This document shows, piece after piece, positions 1-5,533 of a DNA stretch of 6,714 nucleotides. The stretch is from assembly GCA_025923175.1 (NCBI GenBank), contig JAICGL010000224.1, positions 1-6,714 on the forward strand. The letters are read 5' to 3'. The notes under the pieces are model-generated. The model was not told the origin of the DNA. It did no database searches and saw only the letters and a list, made by a program, of their open reading frames with translations. Numbering within the stretch: position 1 is the first letter of the stretch; each line of letters starts with the position of its first letter. Source of the stretch: Acidimicrobiia bacterium (lineage in GTDB: Bacteria > Actinomycetota > Acidimicrobiia > IMCC26256 > BP-133). The position numbers and the translations under genes were made by a program.

Positions 1-12
1 GAGTTGAGAAGC

Positions 13-468
13 ATGCGACGCGCCGGTGTCCTCGGCCTTGCCCTCGGCCTCGGCCTCGGGCTGGTTGCGTTCCCGGCTATGGCGAACGACGACTGGGATG
101 CCGGCTGGGACCACGCCGACACGTGGGGTCTCCATGTCGATGACGAGGACGGCCCGGCCTGGGGTCTCGACGTAACCGGACACGGCCCCGCCTGGGGCGT
201 ACACGTCGACGACGACAACGAGTTCGACATGCCCATCGTCTTCGACGACGACGTCCTCGGTGAGGACGGCTCCGGTTGGGACATGGGTCTGTCGGCCTTC
301 GGGATCGACGACGCCTCATTCACCGGTCACAACCCGGTGGCCGACTTCTACCTCGGCCAGTCGGGTCAGGGTCTTCCGGTCAGCACCATCGGCTGGGACA
401 ACGACCGCCAGGGTTGGCTCGGCGGCCTCCTCGGCGACGACGCCTGGGTCATCGGGGGAATGTTCTAA
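13..468 (+). CDS. Small secreted Asp/Trp/Gly-rich protein of unknown function
   Basis: I do not recognise a family. From the ATG at 13 the product is 151 residues. Residues 1-24 form a textbook Sec signal peptide: two Arg, a Leu/Gly/Ala core encoded partly by a ctcggc-type hexamer repeat, then an AxA site (A22-M-A24). The mature protein is strongly acidic and poor in Lys. It carries three spaced copies of a WG(L/V)(H/D)V unit beginning at W38, W50 and W61, each followed by Asp/Gly-rich residues (DDEDG, TGHG, DDDNE). Further Asp clusters lie at 78-80 and 99-100. Such Asp clusters could bind calcium or other cations, but no exact EF-hand or RTX motif is visible. The frame is open to the left edge (an in-frame TTG lies at 4), so a longer start is possible. 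The ATG is preferred because it places the signal peptide at the N-terminus. The gene ends in an intrinsic terminator and so is probably the last or only gene of its transcript. Confidence 0.72.
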   Translation: MRRAGVLGLALGLGLGLVAFPAMANDDWDAGWDHADTWGLHVDDEDGPAWGLDVTGHGPAWGVHVDDDNEFDMPIVFDDDVLGEDGSGWDMGLSAFGIDDASFTGHNPVADFYLGQSGQGLPVSTIGWDNDRQGWLGGLLGDDAWVIGGMF

Positions 469-495
469 AAACTCCACCAATCACCTGCTGGTACA

Positions 496-533
496 GCTGC
501 CGGTCGCCTGAGGGCGGCCGGCAGCACCTTTTT
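496..533 (+). terminator. Rho-independent terminator after the secreted protein gene
   Basis: A 13-base-pair stem (496-508 with 513-525), complete apart from one G-U wobble, closes a 4-base TGAG loop. It is followed by ACC and then five T residues at 529-533. This is a canonical intrinsic terminator for + strand transcription and starts 27 bases after the stop codon at 468. It isolates the small secreted protein gene from the J-domain gene, whose start is only 27 bases beyond the T-run. Confidence 0.88.
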
Positions 534-559
534 CAGCCGGGACCGGGCATGCTGGGGGG

Positions 560-1318
560 ATGCTGCTGGCCGAGCTGACCGTCCGCCACACAAGGCGGCA
601 CATGCCCACCCGCCGGGTGGCCCTCGGTCAACGACTGCTTCCTACAGCCCATCCCGGGTATGGGCCGCTCCTGCTGGCCTGCGTGGCGGCCACGACCGCG
701 GCCGGGCTCGACGAGGAACAGGCGGAGGCACTCGGGCCGCTCCTGCGGGATGCCCGGCAGGGCCTTTCGGTTCCCCGGCGGGCGCTGCGCTTCCGGCTTC
801 AGCTCGACACCGAAGGGCTCGCCCTCTCCCGCCACCGCCTCCTGGGCGTTGGTCACGGCCTCGTGGCGGAACTCGACGTCCACGGCAACCACCCCGTCCC
901 TCAGGTCCTAGGGACGGTGATGGCGGCGGCGGCCATGGCGTCGTATCCCCGCCAGATGTGCCTCCGGGCCATCGCCGCGGCCATCGAGCGGCCCGGCGTG
1001 CTCCCCGAGGGCATCACCGCCCGGTGGGTGACCGAAGCGGCGCATCGACCGCTCGACTTCGGCCGGCGACCGGCGGCGGCCGCATCGGCGAAGGGCCGGC
1101 CAGCCGAGCTGTGGTGGGGTGTCCCGGCCGACCTCCGCTGGGCCATGGAGGTCTTCGGCTTCGCCCCCGGAGTACCGCCGGAACGGGACGAGATCCTCCG
1201 CCGGTTCCGGCGACTCGTCCGCCTCGCCCACCCCGACCACGGCGCAGCCGTCGGCGGCGCGGCGGAACGGATCGTCGAGCTCGGCGAGGCCCGGAGAGTC
1301 CTGCTCCACGAGCGTTAG
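560..1318 (+). CDS. J-domain (DnaJ-like) protein with C-terminal J domain
   Basis: The 252-residue product ends in a J domain at about residues 194-250. A helix with Arg-rich residues (EILRRFRRLVRLA, 211-223) is followed by the diagnostic HPD tripeptide at 224-226, then a last helix ending ELGEARRVLL. J domains use HPD to stimulate Hsp70 (DnaK) ATPase, so a co-chaperone role is likely. Residues 1-190 are an Ala/Leu/Arg-rich region I do not recognise; there are no Gly/Phe linker, CxxCxGxG zinc repeats or DnaJ C-terminal domains, so this is not canonical DnaJ. No signal peptide or convincing membrane helix is seen. The ATG at 560 is preceded by an abutting G-run (554-559), too close for a normal Shine-Dalgarno. 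An in-frame ATG at 602 (Met15) is the alternative start. The malate dehydrogenase gene follows 68 bases downstream on the same strand. Confidence 0.78.
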   Translation: MLLAELTVRHTRRHMPTRRVALGQRLLPTAHPGYGPLLLACVAATTAAGLDEEQAEALGPLLRDARQGLSVPRRALRFRLQLDTEGLALSRHRLLGVGHGLVAELDVHGNHPVPQVLGTVMAAAAMASYPRQMCLRAIAAAIERPGVLPEGITARWVTEAAHRPLDFGRRPAAAASAKGRPAELWWGVPADLRWAMEVFGFAPGVPPERDEILRRFRRLVRLAHPDHGAAVGGAAERIVELGEARRVLLHER

Positions 1319-1343
1319 AAGCTTCTCGAGCGGCAGCTATAGA
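1315..1343 (+). promoter_or_regulatory. Possible promoter for the malate dehydrogenase gene
   Basis: A TATAGA hexamer at 1338-1343 resembles a sigma-70 -10 box. TTAGAA at 1315-1320 lies 17 bases upstream as a weak -35 that overlaps the stop codon of the J-domain gene. Transcription would start near 1350, leaving a leader of roughly 37 bases with the Shine-Dalgarno at 1371-1379. The match is modest, and high-GC organisms often have weak -35 boxes. Confidence 0.3.
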
Positions 1344-1376
1344 GTCGGCCGGCCCGACCTATCGACGCTCGAGGAG
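1322..1376 (+). promoter_or_regulatory. Long stem-loop filling the gap before the malate dehydrogenase gene
   Basis: The outer arms 1322-1332 and 1366-1376 pair over 11 positions with one G-U; the core ctcgagcg/cgctcgag is a perfect 8-base inverted repeat. Inside it, ATAG (1339-1342) pairs with CTAT (1359-1362) and GTCGG (1344-1348) pairs with CCGAC (1354-1358) around a CCGGC loop. The 3' arm overlaps the first six bases of the purine-rich Shine-Dalgarno stretch at 1371-1379. No T-run follows, so it does not look like an intrinsic terminator. It may control translation of the downstream gene in read-through mRNA, or serve as a protein-binding site. The pairing is seen in the sequence; the role is inferred. 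Confidence 0.5.
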
Positions 1377-1386
1377 AGGTACCCGC

Positions 1387-2316
1387 ATGAAGGTCACGAT
1401 CGTCGGATCCGGTTTCTACGGCTCCACCACCGCCCTGCGCATCGCTGAGGCGGACATCGTCGACGAAGTGGTGATGGTGGACATCATCGAGGACAAGCCC
1501 CAGGGCCTGGCGCTCGACATGATGCAGTGCCGGCCAATCGAGCGCTTCGAGACACGGATCGTCGGCAGCAACACCTACGACGCGACGGCCGGGTCCGACG
1601 TGTGCGTGATCACCGCCGGCCTGCCGCGCAAGCCCGGGATGAGCCGGATGGACCTCCTCGAGGTCAACGCCAAGATCGTGGGTGACGTGACACGCCAGCT
1701 CGTGGCCGGCTCGCCCGACTCGATCCTGCTGGTCGTGTCGAACCCGCTCGACGAGATGACCGCGCTGGCCGCCCAGGTGAGCGGGTTCCCCCACGAGCGG
1801 GTCATGGGCCAGGCGGGAATGCTCGACACGGCCCGCTTCCAGCACTTCGTGGCCGAGCGCTTCGGCATCTCCCCGCTCGAGGTCGAAGCCATCACCCTCG
1901 GCAGCCACGGCGACACGATGGTGCCGGTGCCGAGCCAGGTGAAGGTGGCCGGCAAGCCGCTGGCCGAGGTGGCCGACGCCGAGACGATCGAGGAACTCGT
2001 GCGCAAGACCCGCGATGGGGGCGCCGAGATCGTGGGCCTCCTCAAGACCGGCTCGGCGTACTACGCCCCGTCGTCGGCTGCCGCCGCCATGGTCAAGGCG
2101 ATCGTGGGTGACACCAAGGCGACGATGCCGGTGTGCGCCTGGATGGCCGGCCAGTACGGGATCTCTGACGTCTACCTCGGCGTTCCGGCCAAGCTCGGCC
2201 GGAACGGCGTGGAAGAGATTGTGGAGCTGGGTCTGACCGACGACGAGGTCGGCGCCCTGCGGACCGCCGCCGACGCCGTCCGCTCCAAGCAGGCCGACGT
2301 CAGCCAGTTCATTTAG
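1387..2316 (+). CDS. mdh: Malate dehydrogenase, LDH-like NAD-dependent type
   Basis: The product (309 residues) should interconvert malate and oxaloacetate with NAD in the TCA cycle in the cytoplasm. The N-terminal Rossmann fold shows GSGFYG (7-12) and Asp32 at the end of the second strand, which favours NAD over NADP. The active-site loop reads LPRKPGMSR (79-87). Arg81 and Arg87 are the malate/oxaloacetate-binding arginines, whereas lactate dehydrogenases usually have Gln at the first position. SNPLD (118-122), Asp147 and Arg150 in MLDTAR, and catalytic His174 in GSHGDTM are all present. The length is normal for the LDH-like malate dehydrogenase group. The ATG at 1387 is chosen because a strong Shine-Dalgarno (GAGGAGAGG, 1371-1379) sits 7 bases upstream and the Rossmann motif then begins at the N-terminus; the frame is open far upstream without homology. 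Its TAG overlaps the stop codon of the convergent phosphatase gene. Confidence 0.95.
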   Translation: MKVTIVGSGFYGSTTALRIAEADIVDEVVMVDIIEDKPQGLALDMMQCRPIERFETRIVGSNTYDATAGSDVCVITAGLPRKPGMSRMDLLEVNAKIVGDVTRQLVAGSPDSILLVVSNPLDEMTALAAQVSGFPHERVMGQAGMLDTARFQHFVAERFGISPLEVEAITLGSHGDTMVPVPSQVKVAGKPLAEVADAETIEELVRKTRDGGAEIVGLLKTGSAYYAPSSAAAAMVKAIVGDTKATMPVCAWMAGQYGISDVYLGVPAKLGRNGVEEIVELGLTDDEVGALRTAADAVRSKQADVSQFI

Positions 2317-3302
2317 GGGGAGGGAAGCGCGGCGGGGATGTCGACCTGGTCGAGGATCGATCCGTCGATGGCGACGGCGGTGAGGGCCATCCGGTCGGAG
2401 TAGGTCTCGACCGCGGTGAAGTGATGCTTCGATCTGCCGACCCGCTGTTCGGGCGGGTTGCAGAGAGGGAACAGCGGATAGAGCTCCCGGCCGCCGCCGC
2501 CGGTGACGATGTACGTCGTGCCCTCGGCACTGAGGGACCGCTCGTAATGGTGGTCGTGCCCGGTGAGGACCAGTGACACCGCGCCGTTGAGCATCGAATA
2601 CCAGTGTTCGATCACCGCCGGGGTGCGGCCGTGGAGGCCACAGGAGAAGATGGGCTGGTGGAACACCGCCACCGTGAACAGCGGCGGTGACGGCGCCGCC
2701 AGCTGCTCGGCCAGCCACTTCTTCTGGGCTTCGTCGCCGGGACGGTTGCCGTCGAGGAACAGGAACCGCACCCCGGGCAGCGACTTGGTGTAGGGCAGCG
2801 GCGGCAGGCCGAGGAACTTGAGCTGCTTGTCGCCGTGGCCGCCGGCCACGTCGTGGTTGCCGAGGGTGACCCACAACGGCAGGCCCGTGTTCTGCAGCGC
2901 CCGGTAGGGCGCCTTGAGATGGGCCTCGAAGAACTTCGGCTCACCGAAGTCGTAGACGTTGTCGCCGGTGGTGACGAGCGCGTCGACGCGATGCCCGTCG
3001 CGGACCCACTGCAGCATGCCGGCCGCCACCTGCCCCTGGGCCGGCCCGCCGCCGAAGTCGCCGAAGGCCACGAAGCCCGACATCGGGTTGACGGTGTCGA
3101 AGGGGGGGAGGTTCGAGACGAACTGCGGCGCGGCCGTGGTGGTCGTCGTGGGCGCGGTGGTCGTCGTCTGCGTCGGGGGAGGCAGGTGACGCTCCCGAGT
3201 CGCTTCGGTGCCGCTCTCGCGCCGAGTGGGCGAGCAGGCGGTCAGCAGGCCGGCGCCGAGGAGCCCGAGCATCTGCCGGCGGGAGAGCGGCGCGTCGGCC
3301 AT
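2313..3302 (-). CDS. Tat-exported lipoprotein, purple-acid-phosphatase-like metallophosphoesterase
   Basis: The 329-residue product probably hydrolyses phosphate esters outside the membrane. The N-terminus has a twin-arginine motif (SRRQML, 7-12), a short hydrophobic stretch and a lipobox LTAC with Cys23, so it should be a Tat-exported lipoprotein. A Thr/Pro/Ala linker (about 41-59, several Thr runs) tethers the catalytic domain. Metal-ligand motifs appear in order: GDFG (Asp82), GDNVY (Asp114 and Tyr117), GNHD (Asn149), VAVFH (His215) and GHDHHYER (His249, His251). These match all seven ligands of the purple acid phosphatase dinuclear centre, including the tyrosine that separates this family from other calcineurin-like phosphoesterases. 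The substrate cannot be told. The ATG at 3302 is favoured because it puts the Tat motif at residue 7; an upstream in-frame extension to 3740 has no recognisable content. The gene converges with mdh, overlapping it by 4 bases, and diverges from the gene at 3364. Confidence 0.88.
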   Translation of the reverse strand: MADAPLSRRQMLGLLGAGLLTACSPTRRESGTEATRERHLPPPTQTTTTAPTTTTTAAPQFVSNLPPFDTVNPMSGFVAFGDFGGGPAQGQVAAGMLQWVRDGHRVDALVTTGDNVYDFGEPKFFEAHLKAPYRALQNTGLPLWVTLGNHDVAGGHGDKQLKFLGLPPLPYTKSLPGVRFLFLDGNRPGDEAQKKWLAEQLAAPSPPLFTVAVFHQPIFSCGLHGRTPAVIEHWYSMLNGAVSLVLTGHDHHYERSLSAEGTTYIVTGGGGRELYPLFPLCNPPEQRVGRSKHHFTAVETYSDRMALTAVAIDGSILDQVDIPAALPSP

Positions 3303-3308
3303 GGAACC

Positions 3309-3314
3309 AAGGTA
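3309..3314 (-). promoter_or_regulatory. Candidate -10 box for a leaderless phosphatase transcript
   Basis: Read on the minus strand, TACCTT fits the TANNNT pattern of actinobacterial -10 boxes and ends 6 bases before the ATG at 3302. No Shine-Dalgarno lies in that gap (GGTTCC). This geometry is what leaderless mRNAs of Actinobacteria show, with transcription starting at the A of the start codon. I see no good -35 box. Confidence 0.4.
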
Positions 3315-3363
3315 TCGGCGTCCTGATCCGGCCTGGCCGCGGCAATCGGGCAAGTCTGGAGGT

Positions 3364-4233
3364 ATGGACGTGGCCCGCCTGCACGAGCCGCCCCGGCCGG
3401 GCGACGAACGCCTCCGGGCACCCGGCGGCGATCCGGCCTGGGCCGACGCCTGGGAGATCGACTTTGCCGGTGTCCACCCGGAGAGCGGAGCCCTGCTCGG
3501 CGGTTTCGTCCGGCTGACCCTGCTGCCGAACCAGGGCGTGGCCTGGTGGTGGACGTATTTGCTGACCCCCCGCCTGGTGGCCGTGCGGGACCATGAGGTA
3601 CCGCTGCCCCGCTCTGGCCTCGAAGTGCGGGCCGATGGGCTGTGGGGCGAGCTGATCTGCGAGACGCCCCTGGAGCACTGGAGCATCGGGCTGGAGGCGT
3701 TCGGGCTGGGGTACGACGACCCGGCCGACGCCTGGGGCAACGAGTGGGGGGAGCGGCTGCCGGTCGGCCTCGACCTCGAGTGGGAGGCGACCGCCGAGCC
3801 GGGCGGACTTCCCCCGTCGGGCCCACCTCCCGGTGGTCCGGAGCCGGTGGCTTTCGCCCAGCCCGGTCGGGTGCACGGTGAAATCCTCGTCGGGCCGTCG
3901 GAGCGGATCGAGTTCGCCGGAACTGGTTTCCGGTCCCGGGCCTCAGGCGTCCTCGACTGGTGGTCGGACCGGCCTCACCGTCGGCTGGCCTGGGTGAAAC
4001 GCGATGGCGGGGGTGGCGTGACGACCGGGCCAGGGGCGCACTTTGCGGCGGTCGTCCTCGGCGAGGTGCCGGTCCTCGTGACGGCGCCGGGTCGGTCGCC
4101 GGTCCAGCTCGCTCGGGCCCTGTGCCGCGCCGATGGGCCGGAACCGGGTGCTGGTGGACCCGGGTGGGCGGAGTGGTTCCCGGCGACGGGTCCGGAACTC
4201 CCGGCGTTCCTGACGAACGACAGGTGTTCCTAA
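3364..4233 (+). CDS. Unrecognised Trp- and Gly-rich protein
   Basis: I do not recognise the family. The product is 289 residues from the ATG at 3364. It lacks a signal peptide, membrane helices and cysteine motifs. It is rich in Trp, Gly and Pro: WWWTYLL (61-67), W94, W106, W124, W128, W140, DWW (198-200), W210, W269 and W271. Alternating hydrophobic and polar stretches suggest mostly beta structure, in two halves split by a Pro/Gly linker (about 147-162). This is faintly like lipocalin-type beta-barrel proteins of the CrtC/AttH kind, but I cannot confirm it. A GGAGGT Shine-Dalgarno (3358-3363) abuts the ATG with no spacing. The GTG two codons later (3370) has a normal 6-base spacing and may be the true start; an ATG at 3301 is a third option. 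It is divergent from the phosphatase gene (61 bases apart) and converges with the gene ending at 4241. Confidence 0.7.
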   Translation: MDVARLHEPPRPGDERLRAPGGDPAWADAWEIDFAGVHPESGALLGGFVRLTLLPNQGVAWWWTYLLTPRLVAVRDHEVPLPRSGLEVRADGLWGELICETPLEHWSIGLEAFGLGYDDPADAWGNEWGERLPVGLDLEWEATAEPGGLPPSGPPPGGPEPVAFAQPGRVHGEILVGPSERIEFAGTGFRSRASGVLDWWSDRPHRRLAWVKRDGGGGVTTGPGAHFAAVVLGEVPVLVTAPGRSPVQLARALCRADGPEPGAGGPGWAEWFPATGPELPAFLTNDRCS

Positions 4234-4239
4234 GGAACG
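4205..4239. repeat. Two tandem imperfect palindromes at a convergent gene junction
   Basis: Two 15-base units, 4205-4219 and 4225-4239, share 12 of 15 positions and start exactly 20 bases apart. Each is itself an inverted repeat: CGTTC-ctgac-GAACG in the first and GTTCC-taa-GGAAC (4226-4238) in the second. They span the last codons and the TAA of the + strand gene and reach the base before the minus-strand stop codon at 4241. Further GTTCC (4176) and GGAAC (4194) copies lie just upstream. They could form small back-to-back hairpins acting on converging transcripts or be a protein-binding site. No T-run is present. Confidence 0.5.
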
Positions 4240-4240
4240 C

Positions 4241-5533
4241 TTAGAGCCTGGGGCCGGTGATGGAGCGGGCCGTGACGGCGTCGAGCTTGCCGGTGGCCGG
4301 GAGGCCGAAGGCCCGCTGGACGTTGGCGATGGCCGTCTGGGTGGCGGGGCCGAACGTGCCGTCCGGGGCCACCGACTGGCCGAGGAGGTTCAGGACCCGC
4401 TGGAGAAAGACGGCGGCCGCGCCGGTGGCGGCGCGGCCGATGGGGAGCTCCCAGGTGTGGGCCTGGTCGATCGCTGCGAACTGTTCGGGTGTGGCGTGGT
4501 TCCAGACCCAGAACGACACGGCGACGGCACCCTTGGCGTGGGCCGTGTTCATGAAGGCGACGAGCTGTTCCTTCGGTGGGTCACGGTCCGGCCCGCCCTC
4601 CGGGCCTCCGTTGTAGGCCTGCCCGATCGGCATGATCGGCTTGTTGAACTGGGCCAGGTAGTCGATCGCCCCGGCGACATCGGTGGCCGGATCACGGTTC
4701 TGCCAGTACACCATCGGGGCGATGGCATCGAAGGCGGCGGTGACCTCGGCGAACGGGAATGACTTCTTCGGGCTGGGCCGGGGGACCGTGGCGATCAGCG
4801 GGTAGCTCGGGCCGACGAGTTCACGCAGCTTGGCTCCGTAGAGAGCCGCGCCTTCGGCGGTCAGGTTCACGCCCTCCTGGACGCTCTCGATGTCGGCCGA
4901 GAAGGCGTCGATCTTGTGGCCGTCGGGAGTGACGTAGTCGATCTCGGCCTTCGAGCGGACGGCGTCGGCGATCGGATCGGTCAGGTACACGAAGTCCCAC
5001 CCGATGACCTTGATGCCGGCGGCGTGGGCGACGGGGAGGAGCTTGTTGAGCTCGTCCTGAGCGTAGAAGCCCTTCTTGGAGGAGCCGAGCCGGGTGTAGA
5101 GGTGCGTGAGCCCGAGGGCTTTTGCCTTGTTGACGACCTTGGTGGCGTCGCCGCCCTCAGACATCGACAGCTGGTAGAGCCACATGCCCTTCCCAAGCGG
5201 GAGGATCGGCTTCGGGGCGGCCACCTCAGCGGGCGGGGCGACGGCCGGGGCGGCCGGGACAGCCTCAGCCACGGCAGCGGCATCGGCGGGCGGCGTGGTG
5301 GCCGGCGGCTCAGCCGCGGCCGTCGTCGGCGGCGTCGTCGTCACCGGGCTCGGGGGGACGTCAACGAAGGCGTCGCTCCCGGAGGACAAGGCGGCGGCCG
5401 CCTCCGTCTCGAGCGAGGTTGTCGAGCGTGAAACCCGGCCGACGCCCATCGCGATCCCGAGGACCAGCACGACAAGCGAAACAACGAAGATCTGAAGGTG
5501 GCGCGGCCGTCCGGAGAGCATGCGCAAACGCAT
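4241..5533 (-). CDS. Membrane-anchored glycoside-hydrolase-like protein with peptidoglycan-binding domain
   Basis: The 430-residue product looks like a cell-envelope protein. A basic N-terminus (residues 1-13) precedes one hydrophobic helix (about 14-32), giving a signal anchor with the rest outside. A long Pro/Ala/Thr linker (about 58-108) follows. Residues 115-365 look like a TIM-barrel glycoside-hydrolase-like domain: GMWLYQLS at the start, VIGWDFVYL (176-184), an acidic DAFSADIES stretch (209-217, Asp214 and Glu216 as candidate active-site acids), IAPMVYWQN (271-279), MPIGQAYNGG (301-310) and VSFWVWNHA (339-347). Residues 373-428 match a type 1 peptidoglycan-binding repeat (VAPDGTFGPATQTAI, then FGLPATGKLDAVT). 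Cell-wall turnover or binding is the likely job; catalysis is unproven. The start at 5533 is supported by AAAGGAG (5544-5550) 10 bases upstream; Met5 is an alternative. The stop lies 7 bases from that of the convergent gene. Confidence 0.82.
   Translation of the reverse strand: MRLRMLSGRPRHLQIFVVSLVVLVLGIAMGVGRVSRSTTSLETEAAAALSSGSDAFVDVPPSPVTTTPPTTAAAEPPATTPPADAAAVAEAVPAAPAVAPPAEVAAPKPILPLGKGMWLYQLSMSEGGDATKVVNKAKALGLTHLYTRLGSSKKGFYAQDELNKLLPVAHAAGIKVIGWDFVYLTDPIADAVRSKAEIDYVTPDGHKIDAFSADIESVQEGVNLTAEGAALYGAKLRELVGPSYPLIATVPRPSPKKSFPFAEVTAAFDAIAPMVYWQNRDPATDVAGAIDYLAQFNKPIMPIGQAYNGGPEGGPDRDPPKEQLVAFMNTAHAKGAVAVSFWVWNHATPEQFAAIDQAHTWELPIGRAATGAAAVFLQRVLNLLGQSVAPDGTFGPATQTAIANVQRAFGLPATGKLDAVTARSITGPRL

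Noticed and set aside
958..1386. Upstream extension of the mdh frame
   Set aside because: The frame is open by GC bias only. The sequence is Arg/Pro-rich, overlaps the J-domain gene, and the ATG at 1387 has a strong Shine-Dalgarno and begins the Rossmann fold.
1315..2874. Long (519-codon) open frame on the minus strand, antisense to mdh and overlapping the phosphatase gene
   Set aside because: It lies opposite a well-supported mdh and in another frame of the phosphatase gene. It is Arg/His/Gly-rich with no motif, as expected for a shadow frame in GC-rich DNA.
3121..3180. Repetitive GGTGGTCGTCGT-type DNA, considered as a tandem repeat or repeat element
   Set aside because: It simply encodes the Thr-run linker of the phosphatase lipoprotein.
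3303..3740. N-terminal extension of the phosphatase frame
   Set aside because: It would bury the Tat/lipobox signal inside the protein and overlaps the divergent gene; it shows no recognisable domain.
2941..3876. 311-codon minus-strand open frame across the phosphatase N-terminus and the Trp-rich gene
   Set aside because: It has no motifs, an Arg/Pro/Gly-biased composition, and conflicts with two better-supported genes.
4916..5431. 171-codon + strand open frame rich in Gly/Arg/Val
   Set aside because: It is antisense to the barrel/peptidoglycan-binding protein, whose domains are clear; it has no motif of its own.
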